A DNA stretch of 64,000 bases from DASRJJ01 sp050730855 (lineage in GTDB: Bacteria; Patescibacteriota; Saccharimonadia; Saccharimonadales; UBA4665). The notes under the pieces are model-generated. The model was not told the DNA's origin and made no database searches. It saw nothing but the letters and a program-made list of their open reading frames with translations. The stretch is taken from NCBI GenBank assembly GCA_050730855.1, contig JBOHNU010000006.1, positions 20,712-84,711 on the forward strand, given 5' to 3'. Shown in pieces: positions 41,319 through 49,825 of the stretch. Each line of letters opens with the position of its first letter. The first letter of the stretch is position 1. The translations under genes were made by a program, and so were the position numbers.

Positions 41319-42352
41319 TCCAGCAAAATTACACTGCTGGTTTTAAGTTGCGGCGCTACTAGGTCGTCATTGGTGGTTGTGATGATGGTTTGGTATCTGG
41401 TTACCAGCCGAGTGAGGGCTGCGCGTCTGTTGCTGTCTAGTTCCGAAAAAACGTCGTCCAGAAGAAGCAGGGGCTTGGCGGCGAATTTGCTCTCAAGCAG
41501 CTGGAGTTCTATAACTTTTAAGGCCAGTGCTAGTGTGCGGGTTTCGCCGCGGGAGGCGATTTGTTGGAAGGGTTTGCCGCCGATTTCGGCCGCCAGGTCG
41601 TCGCGGTGCGGGCCGTTTGCTGTAAACCCGCGCGCCACATCCAGCCCTTCGTTGCGCTCCAGGCTGCTTAATAACGCTGTTTCGTATGCGTCCAGAGGTA
41701 GCTGCGTTTGGTATCTCAAACCTATAACCGTCGGTTTTCCGGCTATATCGCTGTACAGCTGGCTAACTTGCTGGTTACACACATCTACAAGCCGGGCGCG
41801 TTCACGGGCTATTTTGCCGCCCAGCTCGCTTAGGCGGATGTTCCAGACAAACAGTTGATGGGGCTGGCGCTTCTTAAGCAAGGCGTTGCGCTGCGTAAGC
41901 ACCCGTTTGTAGTGCCGGCGGTATTCGCCGAACCGCGGGCTTGTTTGCTCTAGCAGGTCGTCCATAAAGTTGCGGCGCAGTTCCGGAGCGCCAAAAAACA
42001 TCTGCATGTGGTTTGGCTCGAACAATACAACCGGCAGGGTGTGCTGGCGGGGCAGGCGCTTAAACACTTGGCCGTCAAACTCAAATGACTTTTGCGGCGG
42101 GGCGGCGGCAATTTTTACGGTGCGCTTTCCGCCCGCCGTCTCGGCGTCCAGCCGCGCCCAGTCTTTACCGTGCCGGATAAGCTCGTAATCTTTTACTCTG
42201 AATGAACCGCCTTGCGACGCAACCAGCACCGCTTCTAGCAGGTTAGTTTTGCCGCTGGCGTTAGAACCGGCAACGATGGTAACCTCTGGAGAAAACTGAA
42301 ATGTCGCGTCCGTGTATGTCCGGAACTGTTGCAGCCGAATAGAAGAAATCAT
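41297..42352 (-). CDS. recF: DNA replication and repair protein RecF
   Basis: 351 aa, normal length. An SMC-like ABC ATPase that loads RecA at gaps. Walker A GSNASGKTNLLEAV near residue 30-43, the ABC signature-like region ASRGETRTLALAL near 265-277 and Walker B LLLDDVFSELDSNRR near 295. An AGAGG ribosome binding site precedes the ATG. It lies 9 bp downstream of dnaN, the standard dnaA-dnaN-recF order. Confidence 0.96.
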   Translation of the reverse strand: MISSIRLQQFRTYTDATFQFSPEVTIVAGSNASGKTNLLEAVLVASQGGSFRVKDYELIRHGKDWARLDAETAGGKRTVKIAAAPPQKSFEFDGQVFKRLPRQHTLPVVLFEPNHMQMFFGAPELRRNFMDDLLEQTSPRFGEYRRHYKRVLTQRNALLKKRQPHQLFVWNIRLSELGGKIARERARLVDVCNQQVSQLYSDIAGKPTVIGLRYQTQLPLDAYETALLSSLERNEGLDVARGFTANGPHRDDLAAEIGGKPFQQIASRGETRTLALALKVIELQLLESKFAAKPLLLLDDVFSELDSNRRAALTRLVTRYQTIITTTNDDLVAPQLKTSSVILLDQSVSAL

Positions 42353-42361
42353 GCCTCTATT

Positions 42362-43456
42362 TTAACTTTTTAGCGGCATAATTATGTGGGTGTAGTCGGA
42401 AACTTTGGGGTCTTTTACTACGGATGGTTCGAGCTTGCCGTTAAAGCTAAAGCTCGCTTCTTCGCCGTGCTGAGCCTGCAGCGCGTCCAACAGGTAGCGG
42501 GAGTTGAGCGTGATGGCGCCATTGCCGGTAACTTTGGCCGGTACCACGGCGTTGTTTTCTCCCAGCTGTGAGGCGACCGAGCGGATGCTTAACTCCTGCT
42601 TTTCTTCGTCGACTTCTACCGTTATGCTGCCGGCGCTTTCGCGCGCGAACAGGCTAGAGACTTTGGCGGCGTTTAGCAGGTCGGCGCGTTTTAAGGTGGC
42701 GGCTACCGTAAAATCGTCCGGTATGAGCTTTTGGTAGTCGGGGTATTTGCCCTCGATAAGCCGGGCGACCAGCTCTACATCTCCGGCCTGGAACAACACT
42801 TGCTGGTCGTTGTGCGACACCAGAACTTCCTCTACTTCGGTATCGCCAATAATTCTTAGCAAATCCTGCATAGCCGAAACCGGCACTAACAGGTTAATGT
42901 CTTCGGCGGTTTTAAACAGCTCTTTCTCGGCAAGACGATAGCTGTCGGTGGCGGCCATGTACAGCCTGCCGCCAGTTGTATGCAAATACACCGCGGTAAG
43001 AACCGGGCGCGCTTCGTCGCTTGAGGCCGCAACAACCACCTGGTGCAGACTGCTCTTGAGCAAGACGGTCGGCACCGACCATCGTTTGCCGTCAGAAATC
43101 GCCGGCATCACCGGAAACTCCTCGGCCGACACACCGTTAATTACAGACTGGTACTGGTCTGTAGCCACTTTTAGCCGGAGGTCGTCGAGCTCGAGATTGA
43201 TAACGCCAGAGGGCAAACTGTTCACAAAATCCTGCATGAGCCTCGCCGGAACGGTAATAGCTCCCTCCGACTCAATCTTTGCCCCGATGTGCTGAGTAAT
43301 GCCGATGTCGAGGTTGGTAGCCACCACGCTAAGTCGGTTGCTAACCGTTTTTAAAAGCACATTCGCCAGCACTGGCAGGGTGCCACGGGCGTTAGCAACC
43401 CGTGCCACGTTGTTAAGGGATTTATTTAGATTTTCCTGGGTGACCTGTAGTTTCAT
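42362..43456 (-). CDS. dnaN: DNA polymerase III beta subunit (sliding clamp)
   Basis: About 364 aa, three repeats of the DnaN fold, ending in DYTHIIMPL, which resembles the usual end. It tethers DNA polymerase III to DNA. The chosen ATG (43456) has AGAGGA 9 bp upstream. A GTG two codons further up is less well placed. It is 273 bp downstream of dnaA on the same strand and reads into recF. Confidence 0.97.
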   Translation of the reverse strand: MKLQVTQENLNKSLNNVARVANARGTLPVLANVLLKTVSNRLSVVATNLDIGITQHIGAKIESEGAITVPARLMQDFVNSLPSGVINLELDDLRLKVATDQYQSVINGVSAEEFPVMPAISDGKRWSVPTVLLKSSLHQVVVAASSDEARPVLTAVYLHTTGGRLYMAATDSYRLAEKELFKTAEDINLLVPVSAMQDLLRIIGDTEVEEVLVSHNDQQVLFQAGDVELVARLIEGKYPDYQKLIPDDFTVAATLKRADLLNAAKVSSLFARESAGSITVEVDEEKQELSIRSVASQLGENNAVVPAKVTGNGAITLNSRYLLDALQAQHGEEASFSFNGKLEPSVVKDPKVSDYTHIIMPLKS

Positions 43457-43729
43457 ACACACGTTCCTCTATTAATAATTATTTTATTCTGAAAAATAGC
43501 TCTAGTTATAAGAGCAGTGGAAAGTGCGGAAAACCCTCGAAACAACAGGGATGAAAACTCGGCAAAACTTGTGGGAAACTTGCGCACAAAACGTGGTACA
43601 ACACCAGGTAAAAGCCGGCGGTTTGCCCACAGCCCAGCCGCGGCAACGAGCCGTGATGTGTACAAAAGTTGTTCAACTCCACACCAACCGCCGGTCTTTT
43701 CCACGGTAAATGCACAGGCACAATAACTA
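43457..43729. other. dnaA-dnaN intergenic region, possible part of oriC
   Basis: An AT-rich stretch (about 43470-43505) and DnaA-box-like sites: TGTGTACAA (43657-43665, reverse of TTGTACACA), TTTTCCACG (43697-43705) and TGTGGGAAA (43570-43578). An inverted repeat CCGGCGGTT...AACCGCCGG spans about 43615-43695. The combination fits a replication origin or a regulated dnaN leader. Boxes carry one or two mismatches, so this is tentative. Confidence 0.45.
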
Positions 43730-45109
43730 CTACGCATACAGCCGCTCCCTAATACTTAAGATGGCGGTGCGCAGGTCGGCGTCGAGGTGCATTTCTTTCT
43801 CGATTTTCTCCACGGAGTGGATGGCGGTGGTGTGATCTTTGCGGCCGAGTTCACGGGCGATTTTGGGAAAACTTAAATGCAGCTCGCTGCGCAAGACGTA
43901 CATAGCGACCTGCCGCGGCACCACTATGTCTTTGTCGCGCTTTGGACCCACAATATCCTCGAGCGGGATTTGGAAATGCCGGGCGGTACGCTCGACTATT
44001 TGGCGGGGGTTGATGTGTTTAGGGCGGACGTTTGTGGCGCCCAGCAGGCTGGTTGCGATATCTAAAGTGGGGTCGAGACCGCGCATTTCGCACCAGGCCA
44101 GTAGGCGGTTTAGAGCGCCCTCTAGCTCGCGGATGTTGGTTTGGATGTTGGTGGCCAGGTGTTCCGCGATATCTGTGGGCAGCTCAATACCCTGACTTTG
44201 CGCCTTGGTTTGCAAGATCGCGCAGCGAGTTTCTAGGTCAGGTGTTTGCATGTCGATACTCATCCCCCAGGCAAAGCGCGAGCGCAGCCGCTCCTCGAGA
44301 GTAGCGATATCGCGGGGCGGCTTGTCGCTGCTGATGATGATTTGTTTGTTTGCCTGGTGCAGCGCGTTAAAGGTATGGAAAAATTCCTCCTGCACCTTTT
44401 CTTTACCGGCGATAAACTGGATGTCGTCTACAATTAAGACATCGGCGCCTCGGTAGAAATCGGCGAAAAAGGTATTCTTTTTGTAGCGGACGGCATCTAC
44501 AAACTCTTGTAAAAACTGTTCACTCGACACATACACCACGCGCGCGTTCTGTTTTTTGGACAGCACGGCATTGCCGACGGCCTGGATAAGATGCGTTTTT
44601 CCAATACCGACACCACCGTATAAAAACAGGGGATTGTACTTTTTGCCCGGCTTAGCGGCGGCTGCCTGGCAAGCCGCGTAGGCCAGCTCATTGCCGGAGC
44701 CAACTATGAAGTTGTCGAAGGTGTAGCGTTCGTTCAAACCTTGGCGGTATTTGTGGGCGAGAGTGTTTACTTGCGGCGCCTTGGCTTCCGAAGCAGCATC
44801 CTCGGACTCATCCTGGTTTAGTACGATCAGCGGCTCCGGCTCCTTTTGTTTTGCCGAAAGGCCGGAGTGGATTTTAAAATCGATTGTTTTTACCGGGGAG
44901 CCGCTCTTTTGTAGGGTAGACAAGATAAGCTCTTTATATTTGCGCTCCAGGTGGTTCTTAATAAACACGTTTGGCACGCCCAGTACCACAACGTCGTCAT
45001 CCTCGCGCAGCAGACAGGTGTTTTTAAACCAAGTAACAAAATTACCCCGCGATACCGAAAGCTCGATCTCGCCTAATGCTGCCTGCCATAAAGTTGACGT
45101 TGTTTGCAC
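43730..45109 (-). CDS. dnaA: Chromosomal replication initiator DnaA
   Basis: About 459 aa from the GTG at 45109, which has GGGG 8 bp upstream and gives the usual opening WQAALGEIELSVS. A GTG at 45133 would add 8 residues. Visible: Walker A GGVGIGKTH near residue 165, Walker B VLIVDDIQF near 225, and the DNA-binding domain signature GRKDHTTAIHSVEKI near the C-terminus. It melts oriC and recruits the helicase. Gene order rpmH, dnaA, dnaN, recF is conserved. Confidence 0.96.
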   Translation of the reverse strand: MQTTSTLWQAALGEIELSVSRGNFVTWFKNTCLLREDDDVVVLGVPNVFIKNHLERKYKELILSTLQKSGSPVKTIDFKIHSGLSAKQKEPEPLIVLNQDESEDAASEAKAPQVNTLAHKYRQGLNERYTFDNFIVGSGNELAYAACQAAAAKPGKKYNPLFLYGGVGIGKTHLIQAVGNAVLSKKQNARVVYVSSEQFLQEFVDAVRYKKNTFFADFYRGADVLIVDDIQFIAGKEKVQEEFFHTFNALHQANKQIIISSDKPPRDIATLEERLRSRFAWGMSIDMQTPDLETRCAILQTKAQSQGIELPTDIAEHLATNIQTNIRELEGALNRLLAWCEMRGLDPTLDIATSLLGATNVRPKHINPRQIVERTARHFQIPLEDIVGPKRDKDIVVPRQVAMYVLRSELHLSFPKIARELGRKDHTTAIHSVEKIEKEMHLDADLRTAILSIRERLYA

Positions 45110-45133
45110 GCCTGTTACCCCTTTTTCCTCCAC

Positions 45134-45362
45134 CAGTTACGGTACTATCAGTATGACTTTTCCACATAGTGTTTACAAGTCCTCAGCAAAGTAAGTAGAA
45201 AAGGTAAAATGTCCTAAAGTTATACACAGTTACAGGTCTAATCTGTTAAATTGTGGAAAATACTTGGCGAGCAGGGGAAAACTTGCTATTATTAGTGGGT
45301 TAAACATTGTTATTTTGACGGCTAAAACGCAGGAAATACTGCACGGCCGGAAGTCAGGACAT
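45134..45362. other. rpmH-dnaA intergenic region with DnaA boxes (probable oriC)
   Basis: Three 9-mers close to the TTATNCACA consensus: TTATACACA (45220-45228, perfect), TTTTCCACA (45158-45166, one mismatch) and its reverse TGTGGAAAA (45252-45260). The surrounding sequence is AT-rich. Together with the dnaA neighbourhood this is a good oriC candidate, and it also holds the divergent promoters of dnaA and rpmH. Confidence 0.6.
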
Positions 45363-45500
45363 ATGCCAAAGCGAACCTACCAACCCAAAAAACGACAAAC
45401 CGCACGCGAACACGGCTTTATGAAGCGTATGTCGACGGCAAGCGGCCAGAAGGTTTTGGCACGTCGCCGAGCCAAAGGTCGCAAGCAGCTGACACGCTAG
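45363..45500 (+). CDS. rpmH: 50S ribosomal protein L34
   Basis: 45 aa, the normal length. MPKRTYQPKKRQTAREHGFM and the Arg/Lys-rich end (RRRAKGRKQL) are diagnostic of L34. A longer in-frame extension upstream (from 45264) is not real. It is the first gene of the rpmH-rnpA-yidC-khpB string. Confidence 0.97.
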   Translation: MPKRTYQPKKRQTAREHGFMKRMSTASGQKVLARRRAKGRKQLTR

Positions 45501-45527
45501 ATTACGCCAAGAAAGGATGTCCTCGAG

Positions 45528-45971
45528 ATGATCCACCGCAAGCACCGATTCCATGGTTTACGCAGCCTGGGGTTTGTGCTCAGGCGCGGTCAGACCATAC
45601 GCGCCCCGGGCATTAGCCTAAAGTTTATACTAAACTCCCGGCGCCAATTCCATCGTGCATCCGTATCGGTCAGCCGAAAAGTCAGCAAGTCTGCTGTAGT
45701 TAGGAACCGCATACGCCGCCGCGTGTACGAGCGGCTGCGCTTGGCCGAGCCGTCAATTACCGGGTCGTACGATCTGATGTTTGTGGCGCACGACGCCATG
45801 CTTGCCGAGTTGCCCGCCGCCGGCATCGACACCCGAGTTACTCGGCTGCTTGAAAAAGCAGGGGTGGTGAGCAGCAGCCGCCCGCCGGCAATCCCAAATC
45901 ATGCTATAGTAGTACCAAAGGAGAAAAAACACAGCAATGTTCACCACACTGATCGTCCAGCCGATCTTTAA
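45528..45971 (+). CDS. rnpA: Ribonuclease P protein component
   Basis: 147 aa, longer than the usual 110-120. The core RNRIRRRVYERLR motif near residue 61-73 and the basic N-terminal part mark RnpA, the protein that helps the RNase P RNA trim tRNA 5' ends. The extra C-terminal 30 residues come from reading through into yidC: the last 35 bp overlap the yidC start. This tight overlap suggests translational coupling. Confidence 0.93.
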   Translation: MIHRKHRFHGLRSLGFVLRRGQTIRAPGISLKFILNSRRQFHRASVSVSRKVSKSAVVRNRIRRRVYERLRLAEPSITGSYDLMFVAHDAMLAELPAAGIDTRVTRLLEKAGVVSSSRPPAIPNHAIVVPKEKKHSNVHHTDRPADL

Positions 45972-46899
45972 CCTACTGGCATTTATCTACGCGCTGATCC
46001 CCGGCCACAACTTCGGTTTAGCGATTATTTTGTTTACCATCATCGTCCGGCTGCTAATGTGGCCGCTGGTCAAAAAGCAGCTGCACCAGGTAAAAGTAAT
46101 GCGCAAACTCCAGCCGGAGCTCAAGCGTGTTAAAGCCGAAGCCAAAGGCGACAAGCGACGAGAGTCGGCCATGATGATGGAGCTGTATAAAGAGCGCGGC
46201 GTCAATCCGTTCGCTTCCATTGGCATCCTGCTGTTGCAGATTCCGATTTTGATCGGCCTGTACATCGGCCTGCAAAAGGTCACTAAAGACCCGTCGCAGA
46301 TGGCCATTTTTGCCTATCCGTTTATCCAAGATTTTAGCTGGATGAAACAGCTTGCCGAGAATGTAGGGCTGTTTGACCAAACCCTGTTTGGTGTTGTAGA
46401 CCTGTCCCGCGCCGCGCTCGGCCAGGGCGGGGTGTACTGGCCGGCGATGCTTATTGTGGTTGGCAGCACAATCGCGCAGTTTTTCCAGAGTAAACAACTA
46501 ACACCAAACAGTAAGGACGCCCGCTCACTGCGCGCTATCCTGAAGGATGCCGGTAAAGGCAGCCAGGCCGACCAGAGCGAGGTCAACGCCGCGGTTGGGC
46601 GCAGCACACGGTATTTACTGCCGGCGTTGGTGTTTTTGTTTACGGTCAACATCGCCTCGGCGCTCAGCCTCTACTGGTTGGTGAGCGGGCTGGTGGCGAT
46701 TGTTCAGCAATCGATCATTCTTCGCGACGACGAGGAAGAGTTGGAAGCGGTGGCCGACAAAAAATCTAAAAAAACCAGCGCAACCAAAACCACTATTTCG
46801 TCCCGCGCCAAAGAGGCCAAAGAAGCTGAGGTAGTGCCGGCCGGCGCAAAATCAAAGAAAGGCAAACCCGCCGCAAAACGCGCTAAACGTAGGAGGTAG
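45937..46899 (+). CDS. yidC: Membrane insertase YidC/OxaA
   Basis: 320 aa, the short Gram-positive-like form without the periplasmic domain. It inserts and folds membrane proteins with or without SecYEG. Helices at about residues 10-30, 85-105, 160-180, 220-245 and the LQIPILIGLYIGLQ region. The last 60 residues are a Lys/Ala-rich cytosolic tail that can bind ribosomes. AAAGGAG lies before the ATG. Its start overlaps rnpA. Confidence 0.95.
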   Translation: MFTTLIVQPIFNLLAFIYALIPGHNFGLAIILFTIIVRLLMWPLVKKQLHQVKVMRKLQPELKRVKAEAKGDKRRESAMMMELYKERGVNPFASIGILLLQIPILIGLYIGLQKVTKDPSQMAIFAYPFIQDFSWMKQLAENVGLFDQTLFGVVDLSRAALGQGGVYWPAMLIVVGSTIAQFFQSKQLTPNSKDARSLRAILKDAGKGSQADQSEVNAAVGRSTRYLLPALVFLFTVNIASALSLYWLVSGLVAIVQQSIILRDDEEELEAVADKKSKKTSATKTTISSRAKEAKEAEVVPAGAKSKKGKPAAKRAKRRR

Positions 46900-46901
46900 T
46901 A

Positions 46902-47399
46902 GTGGAAGCATCAATTGTTTACGCCAAGAAGTATCTGGAGGATCTCCTGTCTTTCTTTGGGCTTAACACCGACGTCCACGCGACTGCAGAAGATGATGTT
47001 ATCGAGCTACAGGTGCCGTCAACGCACCTAAACGGGTTTTTGATTGGCCAGCGTGGAGATAATATGCGCTCGCTACAGTTTTTGGTCAGTAGCGCCCTCA
47101 AGAATCAAGGACACCAGTTTACTCGAGTGAATGTAGACATCGCCGAGTACAAAAAACAGCGCGCACAGCGCTTGGCCGAGCGTGCCGAAGAGTGGGTCAA
47201 AGAAGTCAAAGAAGTCGGCAAAGAGATGGAGCTTCGGCCTATGAATGCCGCCGACCGCCGCACGGTGCACAAATTAGCCGCCGACTGGGGTATTGTAAGC
47301 GAATCTGTAGGCGAAGGTCGCGATCGCCGTATTGTATTAAAATCGAGCCAAGAACCCGTAAAAAACGAAGAAAAGCTAGACTCTAGTCTTGAAGGGTAG
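46902..47399 (+). CDS. KhpB/Jag family RNA-binding protein (KH and R3H)
   Basis: 165 aa. A KH domain with the GxxG loop as IGQRGDNMRSL near residue 49-59, then an R3H domain (ELRPMNAADRRTVHKLAAD and SVGEGRDRRIVL). There is no N-terminal Jag domain, so it is a short form. It starts with GTG (AGGAGG upstream) 2 bp after yidC and ends with a 17-bp convergent overlap with the glycosyltransferase gene. KhpB-type proteins bind RNA and affect cell elongation. Confidence 0.92.
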   Translation: MEASIVYAKKYLEDLLSFFGLNTDVHATAEDDVIELQVPSTHLNGFLIGQRGDNMRSLQFLVSSALKNQGHQFTRVNVDIAEYKKQRAQRLAERAEEWVKEVKEVGKEMELRPMNAADRRTVHKLAADWGIVSESVGEGRDRRIVLKSSQEPVKNEEKLDSSLEG

Positions 47400-48498
47400 A
47401 TTTATAAACCGCTAATGTTTCTTCGGCCATGGTGTGCCAAGAATATTTTTTAACCTGTTCTTTGCCAGCTTTTATTAGTTTTTCGCGCAGTTCAGGAGTA
47501 TCTAGCACCTCAAGTATCTTTTGGGCCACATCCTTTGGATCGTGGGCATTACAGTAATGAGCGGCATTGCCGTAGACCTCTGGCATAACGCTGGCGTTTG
47601 AGGAAACCACGGGCAAACCATTGGCCATTGCGTCCAATGGCGGCAAACCAAACCCTTCGCTTAGGGACGTAAATACATAACACAAACCGTGCTCAAAAAG
47701 CCAACGTAGTTCTTGGTCAGGAATAAAACCAGTAAATATAATGCTTTTGCTCGATTTCGTTTGGCTAGCATACGCAGCCATCTCTTCGTAGTGCCTCTCG
47801 GTTTTGCCAACCAGTACTAGTTTAAGATCTGGTTGTTCTGTATGAACGATATTAAAGGCATCAACAAGGGTAGACAGGTTTTTATGAGGGAAGGCAGTGC
47901 CAACATACATGATAAATCGGCCAGTAATGTTGCTTGGTTTTTTTGGTTTTACTGCAGTCGTAACAGCGGCGGCTTCGTAGGTAACAACTAACTTTTTTTC
48001 GGTAAAGGGCTGGAAGGTTGCAACCTCTTTGGCGGTGGTATGTGTGGGCACTAAAATATATTTGGATTTTCGATGACTGAGCCACATCATAAAGTGATAT
48101 AGGCGCAGTTTTAGATTATAGATAACAACAGGAGTTGCCCCTCTTTTAATAAAACGAAACATAGTAAGGTCGTGTGTTGTAGTTACGATTTTCCCGAAGT
48201 ATAGCAGGGGTTGTTGGGTCATGGTAAAGTGGACCAAGTCGGCTTTTAGTCTATAAAGTTGCCAGGCAAACCGTATTTGATCCAACGGGTTAAATGAAAA
48301 TTGCATAAAAGGGCAGGGGAGGGTATGGAAGTTCGACGCGTCCATCTTCCACGGATCGTCTGGGTGGACAAGGATGGTGTAGCGGTTAAAGTCATCAATC
48401 TTTTGCAGATGCGTGACCAGCCGATCCATGTAACGCCCGGTGCTTGAGCGGCGAATTCGGCCATCTATAACAATATGCGCGCGACGAGATTTGATCAT
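47383..48498 (-). CDS. GT4-type glycosyltransferase
   Basis: About 371 aa. GT-B fold: an N-terminal half with DGRIRRSSTGRYMDRL and a C-terminal half with GTAFPHKNLSTLVDAF (EX7E region near 210-225), SLSEGFGLPPLDAMANG near 290-306, which holds the nucleotide-sugar-binding Glu. It transfers a sugar from an NDP-donor in glycan assembly. I set the start at 48498 (TATAAT at 48506-48511, 7 bp upstream). A longer frame to 48537 overlaps the divergent wzy-like gene. Confidence 0.9.
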   Translation of the reverse strand: MIKSRRAHIVIDGRIRRSSTGRYMDRLVTHLQKIDDFNRYTILVHPDDPWKMDASNFHTLPCPFMQFSFNPLDQIRFAWQLYRLKADLVHFTMTQQPLLYFGKIVTTTHDLTMFRFIKRGATPVVIYNLKLRLYHFMMWLSHRKSKYILVPTHTTAKEVATFQPFTEKKLVVTYEAAAVTTAVKPKKPSNITGRFIMYVGTAFPHKNLSTLVDAFNIVHTEQPDLKLVLVGKTERHYEEMAAYASQTKSSKSIIFTGFIPDQELRWLFEHGLCYVFTSLSEGFGLPPLDAMANGLPVVSSNASVMPEVYGNAAHYCNAHDPKDVAQKILEVLDTPELREKLIKAGKEQVKKYSWHTMAEETLAVYKSTLQD

Positions 48499-48501
48499 TG
48501 C

Positions 48502-48511
48502 TATAATTATA
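48502..48511. promoter_or_regulatory. Overlapping -10 boxes of the divergent GT4 and O-antigen ligase-like genes
   Basis: The palindrome TATAATTATA gives a -10 on each strand: plus 48502-48507 (10 bp before the ATG at 48518), minus 48506-48511 (7 bp before the ATG at 48498). RNA polymerase cannot occupy both at once. Confidence 0.55.
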
Positions 48512-48517
48512 CCTGAT

Positions 48518-49825
48518 ATGCAATTTGCGCGACGCATTCCTTACTGGGGTTTTATAGCTTTGCTAGTTTATATGCCGTTTCATGTGTTTTTATCGCAATC
48601 GCTTAGTCTTGTCTCGGGCGGGCTTGAGGTGTGGAAGGTTGGCAAGGATGTTCTGCTTGCAGCGTTAGTTGTGTTCACTATTTGTTTGGTTTTTATGCAA
48701 AGAAGGTCAGGGAAGGTTTTTACAGTCCTTTTATGTCTTGCGCTCCTCTATGGTGGGCTGCATATTCTATTGTGGCTTGTTAATCCCGAAATATACCGCG
48801 AAAGCGCTTTGTTAAGTGTTGTCTATAACAATCGTCTCCCGGCACTGGCTTTGCTGGGGTACGGTGCAGTAATTCTTAATCCTGGCAAGTTCGTTTTTAG
48901 TTCGCTTATAAAGATTGTTTTGTTGGTGAGTACTACCATCGCTTGCCTAGGCATTTTGCAGCATTTTTTGCCCCCCGACTTTTTGACCCACCTTGGTTAC
49001 AGTTTGGAGCGTGGTGCGCACGCCGCTTTTTTTATCGATAACAATCCTGCCCTGCCGCGCATTATGTCGACTTTGCGCGAGCCCAACTCACTTGGCGCAT
49101 ATTTGGTTTTGCCAATTGCGGCAATAACAGCCTTGCTAGCTACCAAAAGGAATATTCTGACGCGCCCAGTTATGGCTGGCATATTGTCACTTCATTTACT
49201 GGCTATCTTTTTGACCCACTCCAGGAGCGCTTGGTTGGCTGGTCTGCTGGCTGTGGGAGTTGTCTTGTTCTGTGTGCACCGAAAACGAGCAGCTGATATG
49301 GCAAAGCGGTTTTGGCCCCTGTTGTTGTTGGGTGCTTTAAGTGCTGTGCTCATAGTTTTTTCGCTCCGTAGTACCTCAATTTTTGAAACATATATTGTGC
49401 ATACTGACGATCCGCAATTTAACGAGCAAAGTTCAACAGATTACCACTACCAATACATTGAAGATGCCACCAGAGATGTGCTTAGTCAACCACTTGGGCA
49501 CGGGCCAGGTACAGCAGGTCCAACATCTCTACACAATCCGGAAGGAGGTAAGATAACCGAGAACTACTATCTCCAGATTGCCTACGAGGTTGGTGTTGCC
49601 GGATTGTTGGTTTTTGTGGCTATTGCCACTTTTGTTTACCTTACATTGGTAAAACGAAAAGATGTTTTTGGAATAATTCTTATCGCCAGTTTCTGGGGAT
49701 ACGTAGTGGCCAACATGTTTTTGCACACTTGGGGAAATGAAGCCGTAGCCACACAGTGGTGGCTACTCGCTGGAGCGGCAATGGGTATGAAGACTCTTAA
49801 CGCGCGTGGCGATGATAAGCCTTAA
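48518..49825 (+). CDS. O-antigen ligase/polymerase-like membrane protein (Wzy/WaaL type)
   Basis: About 435 aa with 10-12 hydrophobic helices. The SRSAWLAGLLAVGVVLF segment and the later loop ending LGHGPGTAGPTSLHN..., then ENYYLQIAYEVGVAGLL are typical of the Wzy_C/O-antigen ligase domain. It joins glycan units or attaches glycan to a lipid or protein anchor at the outer face of the membrane. I chose the ATG at 48518, since the longer frame reads through the promoter region. The 3' end overlaps the convergent GT2 gene by 4 bp. Confidence 0.88.
   Translation: MQFARRIPYWGFIALLVYMPFHVFLSQSLSLVSGGLEVWKVGKDVLLAALVVFTICLVFMQRRSGKVFTVLLCLALLYGGLHILLWLVNPEIYRESALLSVVYNNRLPALALLGYGAVILNPGKFVFSSLIKIVLLVSTTIACLGILQHFLPPDFLTHLGYSLERGAHAAFFIDNNPALPRIMSTLREPNSLGAYLVLPIAAITALLATKRNILTRPVMAGILSLHLLAIFLTHSRSAWLAGLLAVGVVLFCVHRKRAADMAKRFWPLLLLGALSAVLIVFSLRSTSIFETYIVHTDDPQFNEQSSTDYHYQYIEDATRDVLSQPLGHGPGTAGPTSLHNPEGGKITENYYLQIAYEVGVAGLLVFVAIATFVYLTLVKRKDVFGIILIASFWGYVVANMFLHTWGNEAVATQWWLLAGAAMGMKTLNARGDDKP

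Noticed and set aside
43457..43729. A small gene in the dnaA-dnaN gap
   Set aside because: Several short frames of 61-94 codons exist on both strands, but none has a start signal or recognisable protein character, and the DnaA-box-like sites explain the conservation better.
45264..45362. An N-terminal extension of L34
   Set aside because: The frame is open upstream, but L34 is always about 45 residues and the canonical MPKRTYQP start is at 45363.
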